A stretch of DNA of 64,000 nucleotides from Mesorhizobium sp. BR1-1-16 (GTDB lineage Bacteria; Pseudomonadota; Alphaproteobacteria; Rhizobiales; Kaistiaceae): NCBI RefSeq assembly GCF_020165495.1, contig NZ_JAIUIE010000012.1, positions 1 through 64,000 of the forward strand, read 5' to 3'. Below the pieces are notes generated by a model. The model saw only the letters and a list, made by a program, of their open reading frames with translations, was not told the origin of the DNA and did no database searches. Numbering within the stretch: the stretch's first letter is position 1; the number at the start of each line of letters is the position of its first letter. This document shows, in pieces, positions 9,198-17,801 of this stretch. A program made the position numbers and the translations under genes.

Positions 9198-10037
9198 TCA
9201 GTCGAGCGCCTTGTGGAGGTTCGTCAAGGCGACGCGGTGGCCTTCGCGGCGGGCGTCGAGATCCTTCTTCGGCCAGCCGAAGTCGTTGTCCTCGTGCTCG
9301 ATGGAAAGCACGTCGTCGAAGCCGTCGGCGCGGGCCTCAGCCAGGAACGCCTTCCAGTCCAGCAGGCCCCGGCCGGGCAGGACATAGCGGAACCAGGGAT
9401 TGCCAGCCTCCTCAATGATCTCGCGGTTGAGGACCGTGTCCTTGGCATGCAGGATGGCGATGCGGCCGGCGAATTCCTTGCGCGCGGCCATCGGGTCGAT
9501 ATCCTGCCAGATCAGATGCGACGGATCGAATTCGAGGCCGAGCCGCGGGTCCGGCACGAGCGCGAACAATTTGCGCCAGCCGACCGGATTGACGGCGATG
9601 AACTTCTTGTCCGGGCCCGGCCAATTCTCGAGCACCAGCCGGATCGGCGAATCCTTCGTCTCCGCGAGCAGTTCCCTCGTCCAGGCCGCGAACCCGGCAT
9701 AGTTATCGTCTTCCGAGACATTCGGGTCGCGGCCGGCGAAGAAGACGAAGATCGGCACATTGGCATCCGCCGCGGCGCGGAGATAGGCCCTGGTCGTTGA
9801 CCGGAGTTCGGCACGCGCCCCGGCGTCCGGTTCCATCTGGTTGCCGAACAGCGTTACCGAGGAGACGGTGAGCCCCTTGGCGCGGGCCTTCTCGACGATC
9901 GGGCCGAGATCGGCCGGTGACGGGATATGGCTGCGAACATCGATCTCGATCGCTTCGAAACCCTCATCCACCGCAAAATCAATCACTTCGTCGATCGGGC
10001 GATCGCCGAGGGTCGATGTATAGAATCCGATTTTCAT
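9198..10037 (-). CDS. Sugar phosphate isomerase/epimerase-like TIM-barrel protein
   Basis: A 279-residue protein of the xylose-isomerase-like TIM-barrel (AP_endonuc_2) superfamily. It starts MKIGFYTSTLGDRPIDEV and carries GFEAIEIDVRSH, LGLEFDPSHLIWQDIDP and IAILHAKDTVLN, where acidic and His residues usually bind a divalent metal. Members interconvert or dehydrate sugars and inositols. The start at 10037 is preceded by GGTGG; the frame runs open further upstream but that stretch has no protein-like features. It lies upstream of the CUT2 transporter on the same strand and probably acts on the imported sugar (inference). Confidence 0.85.
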   Translation of the reverse strand: MKIGFYTSTLGDRPIDEVIDFAVDEGFEAIEIDVRSHIPSPADLGPIVEKARAKGLTVSSVTLFGNQMEPDAGARAELRSTTRAYLRAAADANVPIFVFFAGRDPNVSEDDNYAGFAAWTRELLAETKDSPIRLVLENWPGPDKKFIAVNPVGWRKLFALVPDPRLGLEFDPSHLIWQDIDPMAARKEFAGRIAILHAKDTVLNREIIEEAGNPWFRYVLPGRGLLDWKAFLAEARADGFDDVLSIEHEDNDFGWPKKDLDARREGHRVALTNLHKALD

Positions 10038-10482
10038 AGGTTTGGTTTCCACCCTTGTTGCTGTCCGGTTCGGGCGGCTGTCGTCAGTCCGCGAGCCGCC
10101 TGTCGAGCGCGTTCCGGTACTGCGAACGACGGTCTCCGCCGGCTCGACCCAACACTCCTCCCGGAACATCGCGCCAGAGAAAGCCGTCATAGCCCATCTC
10201 GCGCCAGAATCGCATATCGCGATTGAGCGGCAAGATGCCCCGTTTGACAGGAAGCCGGTGGCCGTCACGCGTTCCTCGACGGCCTGTCCTCGCCGCCGTG
10301 AAATCGGGCAGACTCATCTATTTCGTCTCGGAGGACATCGGCTAAGGCGCGCCCCGCCTCGCCACGCTCCGCAGCGGCGTGGCGGCGAATGCAAATATCC
10401 TAAGAGAAACTCTATTGCACATTAAAGAGAAAACAAGTTACCCTTTTGCGGCCTTCCCAATGAGCTCAAAAGGAGCCTTTCA
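10038..10482. other. Intergenic region between the isomerase and the amino-acid ABC operon
   Basis: 445 bp of divergent upstream DNA. No recognised gene; the short frames on both strands look like chance. It holds AATCGC-N5-GCGATT (10208-10224), a hairpin CGCCACGC / GCGTGGCG (10360-10384), and an AT-rich stretch from about 10395 to 10445 just before the operon at 10483. A TTGCAC at 10415 could be a -35 element, but no good -10 follows. Confidence 0.4.
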
Positions 10483-11385
10483 ATGAATGTTCTCGCCATG
10501 CGAGGCGGCCTCGTCCGCATTCTCGGTGCTGCGACCGTTGCCCTGCTGTCGACCGGAGCTGCGCTCGCGCAGACCGTCACGATCACACCCAACATGCCGG
10601 CGACGCCGGATATGGTGAAGCACCTGCCGGAAGCGGTGAAGAGCCGCGGCACGCTCAACGTCGCGACCACCGACGGCAATGCACCCTGGGTCTTCGTCGA
10701 TGCGGCGAGTGGCGAGGTGAAGGGCGTCGACGCGGATCTCATCAACGAAGCCGCCAAGCGCCTCGGCCTCAACGTCAAATGGGACGTCATCCAGTTCACG
10801 GCCGGCATTCCGGGCGTCGAATCCGGACGTTATGACTTCTATCTGAGCGCCATGGCCGACACGAAGAAGCGCGAAGACGTCGTGAACTTCATTGCCTATT
10901 CGCAGGAAGGCTCCGGCGTCATCGTGCCGAAGGGCAATCCTCACGGCATCAAGGTGATGGAAGATCTCTGCGGCAAGCGCGTCGCCATCGTCACCGGCTC
11001 GCTGTTCCCCGACATCGTCGAGAAGTTGAACAAGACCTGCAAGAGCCCCGTCATCCTGTCGGAAACCGCCGACCAGACCGGCCCCTACCTCGCCGTGGCC
11101 AGCGGCCAGGCGGATGCGACGATGAATACCTATGGCGTCAGCAACTATACGCTGAAGACCGCAACGGAAGGCATCCAGACCCAGCTGGAACTCTCGCCCG
11201 TTCCGCTGTTCGCCCCGGCCAACCAGGGCATCGCCTTCTCGAAATCGCAGACCGATCTCATGGCGGCCGTTGGCGGCGCCATGCAGGCGATGAAGGAAGA
11301 CGGCAGCTACCAGAAGATCATGGACAAGTGGAGCGTCGGCGACGGTGCCGTCGAGGCCTTCACCTTCAACGCGCCGCTGTTCTGA
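10483..11385 (+). CDS. Polar amino-acid ABC transporter periplasmic binding protein
   Basis: A 300-residue precursor with a Sec signal peptide ending ...GAALAQ near residue 30. The mature part has SBP_bac_3 (PAAT family) features: KSRGTLNVATTDGNAPWVF, GVDADLINEAAKRLGLN, the SGRYDFYLSAMADTKKRE region and a C-terminal DGSYQKIMDKW. AAAGGAG stands in front of the ATG. It is the first gene of the plus-strand unit and is followed after 23 bp by the permease. PAAT proteins bind amino acids or opine-like compounds; the ligand is unknown here. Confidence 0.9.
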   Translation: MNVLAMRGGLVRILGAATVALLSTGAALAQTVTITPNMPATPDMVKHLPEAVKSRGTLNVATTDGNAPWVFVDAASGEVKGVDADLINEAAKRLGLNVKWDVIQFTAGIPGVESGRYDFYLSAMADTKKREDVVNFIAYSQEGSGVIVPKGNPHGIKVMEDLCGKRVAIVTGSLFPDIVEKLNKTCKSPVILSETADQTGPYLAVASGQADATMNTYGVSNYTLKTATEGIQTQLELSPVPLFAPANQGIAFSKSQTDLMAAVGGAMQAMKEDGSYQKIMDKWSVGDGAVEAFTFNAPLF

Positions 11386-11408
11386 TCGAACGCCGCCGCG
11401 GGGTCGTG

Positions 11409-12278
11409 ATGAGTCCCATGAAAACTGCCAATACCGGTCTGCGGATCCACCGCAGGCTGGCCCCGCGCCTCGCGAACGCCGCTCTGGCGGCGCTCGCGCT
11501 CATCGTCGTGCTCGGCATGGCAGAGATCGTCATCGGCAGCGGCCGGATCCGCTGGAACATCATCGTCGAATATCTCTTCGCTCCCGCCGTCCTCAACGGT
11601 GTGGCGATGACGCTGATGCTGACCCTCGTATCCCTGCTCGGTTCCATGATGCTGGGTACGATCCTCGCGGCGATGCGCATCTCGCGCAACCGGGTGCTCG
11701 AAACCATAGCCTCCGCCTATGTCTGGTTCTTTCGGGGCACGCCGGTCCTTGTCCAGGTCGTGTTCTGGTTCAATCTCGGCCTGTTCCTGCCGCAAGTGAC
11801 GATCGGCAGCCTTTCGCTGCCCATCAACAGCCTCGTGACCCCGACGACGGCGGCCCTGCTCGGATTGCTGCTGAATGTCAGCGCCTTCATGTGCGAAGTC
11901 ATACGCGGCGGCCTGATCGCGGTCGACAATGGCCAGACCGAAGCAGCGCTCTCGATCGGCATGACGCCGACCCGCGCACTGCTGCGCATCGTGCTGCCAC
12001 AGGCGGTTCGGGTCATCGTTCCGGCAGCCGGCAACCTCGCCATCGATCTCCTGAAGGCAACCTCGCTGGTCTATGTCATCGGGACACGCGAAATCCTCGG
12101 CACGACGCAAAGCATCGCCTCGCAGACCTTCTATGTCATCGAGATGCTGATCGTCGCCTCGCTCTGGTACCTGTTTCTCGTCTCCATCGCCTCGTTTGGC
12201 CAGTCCCGCCTGGAGACCTATCTCGCACGCGGCCTCAGCACCGCCGGTCGCGAGTTGCCGCGGGCCAATCTCGGATGA
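11409..12278 (+). CDS. Polar amino-acid ABC transporter permease
   Basis: A 289-residue inner-membrane protein of the HisM/GlnP family with about five to six hydrophobic segments. The family signature appears as AYVWFFRGTPVLVQVVFW near residue 105 and EAALSIGMTPTRALLRIVLPQA near residue 180, the EAA loop that contacts the ATPase. The ATG at 11409 lies 23 bp after the binding-protein stop; ATG 11418 is an alternative. Its end overlaps the ATPase start by 4 nt. Only one permease is encoded, so a homodimeric channel is likely. Confidence 0.9.
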   Translation: MSPMKTANTGLRIHRRLAPRLANAALAALALIVVLGMAEIVIGSGRIRWNIIVEYLFAPAVLNGVAMTLMLTLVSLLGSMMLGTILAAMRISRNRVLETIASAYVWFFRGTPVLVQVVFWFNLGLFLPQVTIGSLSLPINSLVTPTTAALLGLLLNVSAFMCEVIRGGLIAVDNGQTEAALSIGMTPTRALLRIVLPQAVRVIVPAAGNLAIDLLKATSLVYVIGTREILGTTQSIASQTFYVIEMLIVASLWYLFLVSIASFGQSRLETYLARGLSTAGRELPRANLG

Positions 12279-13060
12279 CGTTCGTGCAGGAAAACCATCA
12301 GGACGACATCGTTCGCATGAAGGGCCTGACCAAGGCCTTCGGCGCGCATCTGGTGCTGAAGGGTGTCGATCTCACGGTTCGCCGCGGCGAGGCATCGTTC
12401 ATCATCGGCCCTTCGGGATCGGGCAAAAGCACGCTGCTTCGCTGCGTCAACAGCCTCGAAACCTACAATGACGGCGAGTTGTGGGTGGAGGATTATCTGG
12501 TTGGAGCCGAGAAGCGGGGCGATGCGTGGTACGAGGCGCGCCCACGCGTCACCGCCGCGCGGCGGGCACGCATCGGCATGGTGTTCCAGCGCTTCAACCT
12601 CTTCCCCAACATGACGGCGCTCGACAACGTCACCTCGGGCCTCCGCATGGTGCTGGGTCAGGGGCGCCGCGAGGCCGAGGACCGCGGCCGCGAACTGCTC
12701 GACCGCGTCGGTCTGCTCGACCGCGCCGGCGCCTATCCGGCCCAACTTTCGGGCGGCCAGCAGCAGCGCGTGGCCATTGCCCGCGCTATCGCCGCGCGTC
12801 CCTCACTCATCCTGTTCGACGAACCGACCTCCGCGCTTGATCCCGAACTGGTCGGCGAAGTGCTGGCCGTCATGCGCGATCTGGTGCGGGAGGGGATGAC
12901 GATGATGGTGGTGACACATGAGATCCAGTTTGCCGAGGAGGTTGGCGACACCGTCCACTTCATCGATGGCGGCCGCGTCGCCGAGTCCGGCACGCCAGCC
13001 GACGTGATCCGCGCTTCCCGCAATGCTCGCACGAGCGAATTCCTGGCCCGCATCCGATAG
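12275..13060 (+). CDS. Polar amino-acid ABC transporter ATP-binding protein
   Basis: A 261-residue ATPase of the GlnQ/HisP type. Walker A is GPSGSGKST (about 43-51), the Q-loop is [12 protein letters not shown], the signature is [14 protein letters not shown], Walker B is [14 protein letters not shown] and the H-loop is VVTHE. The ATG overlaps the permease stop (ATGA). An insertion after Walker A (about 70-95, rich in Arg and Trp) is longer than in many GlnQ proteins. The next gene starts 4 bp after the stop. Confidence 0.92.
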   Translation: MTFVQENHQDDIVRMKGLTKAFGAHLVLKGVDLTVRRGEASFIIGPSGSGKSTLLRCVNSLETYNDGELWVEDYLVGAEKRGDAWYEARPRVTAARRARIGMVFQRFNLFPNMTALDNVTSGLRMVLGQGRREAEDRGRELLDRVGLLDRAGAYPAQLSGGQQQRVAIARAIAARPSLILFDEPTSALDPELVGEVLAVMRDLVREGMTMMVVTHEIQFAEEVGDTVHFIDGGRVAESGTPADVIRASRNARTSEFLARIR

Positions 13061-13064
13061 TCCG

Positions 13065-14189
13065 ATGCTTTCCGAGCAGAGAATGACCAGCCCTTATATC
13101 TATGTGAATGCAGCCCTCCCGCGCCGGTTCGATCCCCCGGTCGTCGCATCCCGGCTCGATCTCGACGCGGCGGCGCTGAATGCGCTGCTGCTGAGCAATG
13201 ATGCTCCGATCGCCGCAGAGGCGAGCGGCACCGTCGCCGAGCGGATTCTGTCGATCTTCGAACATCCCGAAGTGCTGTTCGGCGATCCCTCCTTCATTCC
13301 TGCGAACCGGACGGCCTGGCTCGAGCGGCTCGATTATTTCATCGCGCGCGACGAGCCGATCCAGTTCGTCTCGATGGCGTTCCCCTACAAGGTGCCGAAT
13401 CCGCTGAAGAACGAGCGGGCGGCGCCGGATCTCGGCGAGGCTCTGATGCTGCGCCGCTTCCAGGCTGTGCTCGACGCCATCGCTGCGGTCTACCCGCCCG
13501 GCGGCGTGCTGACGATCCTCGAAGAGGGTATCCTTGGCCGTTGCCAGGGGGTCGATCCGCGCCGGATCGCCGCCTATCGGGCCGGCATCGACAATGTCGT
13601 GCGGGTGTCGGGGGTCGACCCCGAACGTGTGACCTTCCACAGCCTCGACGACATGGTGACCGAAATCCCCAATTTCGAGGCGCGCTGGATTCACGAGCAG
13701 GAGCGGCTGCGTGAACTCTGGCAGCAGGGCGATCCGGCGATCCGCGCGGCCTATGACACGACGACGGCAGCATCACGGACCTCCGTGCCGACGCTCGACT
13801 ATGATCCCGACGTGCTGGCAGCCGCTTATGACCGCGACCAGACAGATTCGGCGCTGCGCTATCCGCGTGACTTCATCGACAAGGTCGCGCATCGGCAGTT
13901 CTTCGCTTATCGCGCTCTGCTGGCGCTCCGGGATTCGACCGGCTATCTGCATGACCTCCGGCCCTATGCGCTAAAACTGACGGTCTCGCCGAAGCCCGAG
14001 AACCTCGCGGTGCTGCCGGTCAATACCTGGTCGCGCATCCTGCCCTATCATGGCATTCCCGTGCGCGATGGCGACGGCCGCTGGTCGATCATCTATCGCG
14101 CCGCGATGGGCTCGCTCGGTCCGCTCGAGGCGCTGCATCTCTCAGGCGACCCTGACCCTGCCCCCATCGGCTACCGGATCAGCGAATGA
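13065..14189 (+). CDS. Isonitrile synthase (DIT1/PvcA) family protein
   Basis: A 374-residue protein if started at 13065; 13083 is an equally plausible start. Residues about 103-155 match the isocyanide-synthase family by eye: [11 protein letters not shown] where characterised members have FPxKSPN, then [12 protein letters not shown], then [13 protein letters not shown] where they have YxPGxxxxIxSDG. Known members (PvcA, IsnA, Dit1-related) use ribulose 5-phosphate to turn the amino group of L-Tyr or L-Trp into an isonitrile. Here SDG is replaced by EEG. The usual partner oxygenase (PvcB type) is absent. It sits 4 bp after an amino-acid transporter ATPase gene and overlaps the next gene by 4 nt. 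Family membership is fairly sure, the chemistry is not. Confidence 0.65.
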   Translation: MLSEQRMTSPYIYVNAALPRRFDPPVVASRLDLDAAALNALLLSNDAPIAAEASGTVAERILSIFEHPEVLFGDPSFIPANRTAWLERLDYFIARDEPIQFVSMAFPYKVPNPLKNERAAPDLGEALMLRRFQAVLDAIAAVYPPGGVLTILEEGILGRCQGVDPRRIAAYRAGIDNVVRVSGVDPERVTFHSLDDMVTEIPNFEARWIHEQERLRELWQQGDPAIRAAYDTTTAASRTSVPTLDYDPDVLAAAYDRDQTDSALRYPRDFIDKVAHRQFFAYRALLALRDSTGYLHDLRPYALKLTVSPKPENLAVLPVNTWSRILPYHGIPVRDGDGRWSIIYRAAMGSLGPLEALHLSGDPDPAPIGYRISE

Positions 14190-15061
14190 GCCAAAGCCTC
14201 GGAGTTGATATCGGCGGCACCAAGATCCAGTTCTGCGCGATCGACGCGGAGCTGCGCGCGACGCCGCTTGGCATGACACCGACGGCGCTGATGCGGCGCG
14301 GCACCACCGCCTTCGCCAGCGACCTCGCCGCGCTCATCCGCGCCATGTGTCCGCCGGATGTGAAGCGTATCGGCCTGTCGCTGAACGGCATCCTCGACCA
14401 GGGCCATGTTGTCTACAGCTCGCTGATGGGCGGCCGGGTCGGCTTCCCGCTCGAGGCGTTCCTGCGCGAGCAGCTGCGCCTCCCCGTTTTTGTCGACGAC
14501 GACATTCACGCCATGGCCATCGCGGAAGCGTCCCTGGGTGCCGGCCGCGACGGGGCGCCCTTCGCCATGCTCAATCTTGGAACCGGGATCGGCGTCGGCG
14601 TCTTCGAGAATGGTCGCGTCTTGCGCGGCGCCTACGCCGCCGGCCTCATTTCCGAACAGACGCTCTATGTCGAGGAACTCGGCAGCTATCGCTCGCTCGA
14701 CCGCACAGTGTGCGGGCGCGGACTGCGCGAGGTCTATGCCGAGATCGCGGGTGAGACCGCCGATGCCGTGACAATCTTCGAGCGCGCCCGCAATGGCGAG
14801 CCGGCCGCCGCAGAGACCGTCGCCATCTTCTGCCGCTATCTCGGCGAGGCGATGCAGATGATTTCGCGTTTCTACCATCCCGTTCGTATCGTCCTGAATG
14901 GCTCGATCAAGCGTGCAGCGGATGTGTTTCTCAATCCGGCATTGCAGCGCTATCACAGCGGTCTGGAGCAATCGTTTCGGGCCGAGATCATCGTCTCGGA
15001 ACTCGAACACGCCGCAGAACTCGGCACGCTGGCGGGAAGGGAGCTGGGAGGCCCACAATGA
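14186..15061 (+). CDS. ROK-family protein lacking the zinc-binding motif
   Basis: A 291-residue protein. The ATP-binding part is clear: GVDIGGTKIQF at the N-terminus and MLNLGTGIGVGVFENG near residue 130. The catalytic aspartate region reads VDDDIHAMAIAE where most ROK sugar kinases have ENDANAAALAE. The ROK zinc cluster (GEIGH followed by CxCGxxGCxE) is missing; the corresponding stretch reads AYAAGLISEQTLYVEELGS. It could be a divergent sugar kinase or a non-catalytic sensor without a DNA-binding domain. It overlaps both neighbours by 4 nt, so it is made together with the PvcA-like protein and the regulator. Confidence 0.75.
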   Translation: MSQSLGVDIGGTKIQFCAIDAELRATPLGMTPTALMRRGTTAFASDLAALIRAMCPPDVKRIGLSLNGILDQGHVVYSSLMGGRVGFPLEAFLREQLRLPVFVDDDIHAMAIAEASLGAGRDGAPFAMLNLGTGIGVGVFENGRVLRGAYAAGLISEQTLYVEELGSYRSLDRTVCGRGLREVYAEIAGETADAVTIFERARNGEPAAAETVAIFCRYLGEAMQMISRFYHPVRIVLNGSIKRAADVFLNPALQRYHSGLEQSFRAEIIVSELEHAAELGTLAGRELGGPQ

Positions 15062-15897
15062 GCACCGACGCACCCAAACGAAAACGGGCCAAGGATCCCG
15101 CTGACGGCCATTCCTCGGCCCGCATCTTCGCGCCCATCAAGGCTCATCGGACGTTCGAGACGGTGATCGAGCGGATCATCGATGCCATCGACGCCAGGGG
15201 TTTGAGCGAGGGCGACCGCCTGCCGAACGAAACCGAGATGGCGAAACTGCTCGAAGTGTCGCGCCCGACACTGCGCCAGGCCCTGCGCATCCTCGAAAAC
15301 TCCGGCGTGCTCCGCATTAGGGCCGGACAGGCCGGCGGCGTCTTCGTCGCGACCGGAATGATCCCGCTCGACCTCGTCGGCAAGAACATCGCGCATGAGG
15401 CGCATCACGCGGCCGAACTCATCGCAACGCGCCGCATGCTGGAGCCGATCGTCTATCACCTCGCTGCCGAAAATGCCTCCGAGGAGGAACTCGACCAGAT
15501 CGCCGACACGATCCGCCTTATGGAGCGCCATCTCGGCGACCCCGGAATGGTGCAGCGGGCGGACGGCATGTTCCATCGCCGCGTCGCGCATGCCGCCGGC
15601 AACCAGTTCCTGCTGCGGACGATGACCTCGATCTATCGCGACCTCAATCCGCTGCGCGGCGCGCTCAACAACGATGCGGAGCATGGGCGCCACATGATCG
15701 ACGTGCATAGCCGCCAACTCGCCGCGATCCGTGCGCGCGACCATGACGCGATCGAGCGGCTGCTGCAGGAGACCTTTGTCGACCTCGAGGAAGAATTCCA
15801 CGTCGCAACACGCTTCTCGGTGCGCTGGACAGCGATCGAGGGCGCGCCGCCCTCCCCGTCTCCGACCGCCGGAAAGGGTGGCGGCAAGAGACGCTGA
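15058..15897 (+). CDS. FadR-type GntR transcriptional regulator
   Basis: A 279-residue protein. Residues about 30-100 are a GntR winged helix (GDRLPNETEMAKLLEVSRPT, LRQALRILENSGVL, AGQAGGVFV). Residues about 115-260 form an FCD ligand-binding domain with the metal-type residues seen in FadR relatives (RRMLEP, FHRRVAHAAGN, HSRQLAAIRARD). The C-terminus is a low-complexity Ser/Pro/Gly/Lys tail. ATG overlaps the ROK stop. It probably controls the operon starting at 10483 in response to an imported or derived metabolite (inference). Confidence 0.88.
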   Translation: MSTDAPKRKRAKDPADGHSSARIFAPIKAHRTFETVIERIIDAIDARGLSEGDRLPNETEMAKLLEVSRPTLRQALRILENSGVLRIRAGQAGGVFVATGMIPLDLVGKNIAHEAHHAAELIATRRMLEPIVYHLAAENASEEELDQIADTIRLMERHLGDPGMVQRADGMFHRRVAHAAGNQFLLRTMTSIYRDLNPLRGALNNDAEHGRHMIDVHSRQLAAIRARDHDAIERLLQETFVDLEEEFHVATRFSVRWTAIEGAPPSPSPTAGKGGGKRR

Positions 15898-16040
15898 GAT
15901 CCTGATGCCCTGATCACCGGCTCGGCGACCGATCCGAGCCACCGAAGGCCATGACGCAGCGGACCCGCTTCCGCAGCGAATGATGCTGCTCGTGGCAAAT
16001 CTGGCGCCGCTCAAGGCGCCGCAAGCAAGGAAATTCGACC

Positions 16041-16811
16041 ATGGAAAAGCTGAAATATGGCGAACTGGAAGTCCTCGTGGCGCCGACCGACCAGGCGCTC
16101 GGTGAAGCTGCCGCCGAGGCGCTGGCCGCTGTGTGCAAAGCCGAACTCGCCAAGAAGGACGAGATCGCCATCATCATGGCGCTCGGCGCGGCACAGGCAC
16201 CGTTCTATACCGCGCTGCGGGCCCGCACCGATATCGAATGGTCGAAGATCACGATCCTGCATGTCGACACCTATATGGGCGTCGCGGAGAGCCGCGTCGA
16301 AAGCGGCGCATCTCGCATGCGCAAGCATCTGCTCGATCACGTGAAGCCCAAGGCTTTCTTCCCGATGCAGGGCGACCATGAGCCGGTCGAGGAGGAACTC
16401 GCGCGCTACACGAAGCTCTACAACGAGCTCCAGCCCGTGCTCTGCGTGGTCGGGATCGGTGATAGCGGCCATCTCGCCTTCAATGACCCGCCGGCCGACT
16501 TCGATACCAAGGACATCATCCGCGTCGTCTTCCTCGACGAGGTGACGCGCAACCAGGTCAAGAAGGCCGGCATCTTCCAGAAGGTTGAAGATGTTCCGCA
16601 TTACGGCCTCTCGCTGACGATGCATGCGCTGCTGAAGCCCAGCCGCGTCCTTGCCCTCGTGCACGACGCGGACAAGGCGGGAACGATCAAGCGCGTGTTG
16701 GAAGGCCCGGTCACGTTCATGTGCCCGGCGTCGCTGCTGCAGACGGCGCCGCATGCGACGCTCTACCTCAACGAGCCGGCGGCCGCGCTGCTGGATCGCC
16801 CGGCCACCTGA
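16041..16811 (+). CDS. Glucosamine-6-phosphate isomerase/6-phosphogluconolactonase-like protein
   Basis: A 256-residue protein of the NagB/SOL superfamily. It has HVDTYMG where NagB has LDEYVG, and GIGDSGHLAFNDPP where NagB has GxGxDGHIAFNEP. The general-base Asp and His are kept, but the second Asp of the NagB relay is Ser and the Glu is Asp, so classic GlcN6P deamination is not certain. AAGGAAA precedes the ATG. It lies 143 bp after the GntR gene on the same strand. It may process an amino-sugar phosphate or a related sugar phosphate linked to the upstream operon. Confidence 0.75.
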   Translation: MEKLKYGELEVLVAPTDQALGEAAAEALAAVCKAELAKKDEIAIIMALGAAQAPFYTALRARTDIEWSKITILHVDTYMGVAESRVESGASRMRKHLLDHVKPKAFFPMQGDHEPVEEELARYTKLYNELQPVLCVVGIGDSGHLAFNDPPADFDTKDIIRVVFLDEVTRNQVKKAGIFQKVEDVPHYGLSLTMHALLKPSRVLALVHDADKAGTIKRVLEGPVTFMCPASLLQTAPHATLYLNEPAAALLDRPAT

Positions 16812-16865
16812 CCGGCGACGTCCAGACTCTTCGCTCCGGCTGCGGAATTCAGGCTGGGGCGGGAT

Positions 16866-16897
16866 CCCGAGGTCGGCGGCATCCTGCCGCCCTCGGG
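16866..16897. terminator. Bidirectional terminator-like hairpin
   Basis: CCCGAG / CTCGGG encloses a 3-nt bulge and GGCGGCA / TGCCGCC with a 3-nt loop, a 13-bp stem in total. It lies between two converging genes (plus-strand stop at 16811, minus-strand stop at 16935). No T-run on either side. Confidence 0.5.
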
Positions 16898-16934
16898 GCC
16901 GTTCGAGCGAATCCGGCCGGCGCTTCGACCGTGA

Positions 16935-17699
16935 TCAGCTTTTCTGCTGCGCACTCCGCCAGGCCTGATACTCGGCTTCGGCTTCAGGGCTCAGCGGATA
17001 GTATTTCCTGAGATCGCCGCCTTCCGAGAGTCGGATGCGGGCGAACTCCTCCCACTCCACATGCCGGTCGGCGATTGCCACCAGTTGCTCGGCGAGCGCG
17101 GCCGGCACCACGACGACGCCGTCGTCATCGGCGACGATGATGTCACCCGGGATCACCAGCACATTGGCGCAAGCGATCGGCACGTTGACGGCAAAGGGAA
17201 TGATGTTGGTTTGGGCATGGTAGTTGGGCGTCACGTCCTTGACCCAGATACCGATGTCGAGTTTGGCGGCCTCCGCTGAATCGCGGATGCAGCCATCGAT
17301 GACGACGCCGGCACCGCCCCGTCCCGCGAAGAAGGTCAGCATCATCTCACCGAAGATGCCACTGCCGAGATCGCCGCGCGCGTCGACGACGATGACGTCG
17401 CCCGGCTGGGTGGGATACATCACATGCCGGTGCAGCTGCTTTTCCGGATCCTCGTATTCGGCCGCGCCATAGAGATCCTCTCGCTTCGGCATGCATTGCA
17501 GCGTCAGTGCGGGCCCCGCCACCGTCCGGCCCTTGACCAGCGGGCGCGGCCCCCGGATCTGCGGGTCGCGGATGCCGAGATGCTGCGCGAGTTCGCTGGC
17601 GAGCGTCGCCGATCCGATCCGCGCCAATGCATCGACGACCGCGCGCGGCGGCCGGACGATGTCCTTGTAGTCGAAAGGATTGTCCAATCTTGCCTCCAT
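16935..17699 (-). CDS. RraA/HMG-aldolase-like protein (first copy)
   Basis: A 254-residue protein of the RraA-like family, which includes 4-hydroxy-4-methyl-2-oxoglutarate aldolases and related pyruvate-releasing aldolases. The active-site region reads QPGDVIVVDARGD, FGEMMLTFFAGRGGAGVVIDG and CIRD, giving the glycine-rich loop and the Arg-Asp pair that binds the metal. The start at 17699 is preceded by GGAGAA; ATG 17732 would add 11 residues. It follows the CUT1 permease on the same strand after a 102-bp gap. Its paralogue at 46518-47264 also lies next to sugar-acid genes, which suggests cleavage of a sugar-derived 2-keto acid (inference). Confidence 0.82.
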   Translation of the reverse strand: MEARLDNPFDYKDIVRPPRAVVDALARIGSATLASELAQHLGIRDPQIRGPRPLVKGRTVAGPALTLQCMPKREDLYGAAEYEDPEKQLHRHVMYPTQPGDVIVVDARGDLGSGIFGEMMLTFFAGRGGAGVVIDGCIRDSAEAAKLDIGIWVKDVTPNYHAQTNIIPFAVNVPIACANVLVIPGDIIVADDDGVVVVPAALAEQLVAIADRHVEWEEFARIRLSEGGDLRKYYPLSPEAEAEYQAWRSAQQKS

Positions 17700-17764
17700 T
17701 TCTCCGCCCGCCTCCGGCCGCGCCGTGAACAAGCGGGGCCAGTGACTGCGTTAACCTGATGGGC

Positions 17765-17784
17765 GGCCCGGCGAGCGCCGGACC
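17765..17784 (-). terminator. Hairpin after the CUT1 permease gene
   Basis: GGTCCGGC / GCCGGGCC on the minus strand (8 bp including one G-U) with a 4-nt loop, 17 bp past the stop codon. It lies between the CUT1 permease and the RraA-like gene and has no T-run, so read-through to the RraA-like gene is possible. Confidence 0.4.
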
Positions 17785-17801
17785 AAGTGTGAATGCCAGG
17801 A

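Noticed and set aside
10038-10317. Possible degraded gene upstream of the sugar isomerase
   Set aside because: The minus-strand frames here contain a few protein-like words but match no family I recognise and have no start signals; treated as intergenic.
12493-12560. Insertion in the amino-acid transporter ATPase as a frameshift
   Set aside because: The frame, Q-loop and signature continue normally after it, so it is a real insertion in the protein.
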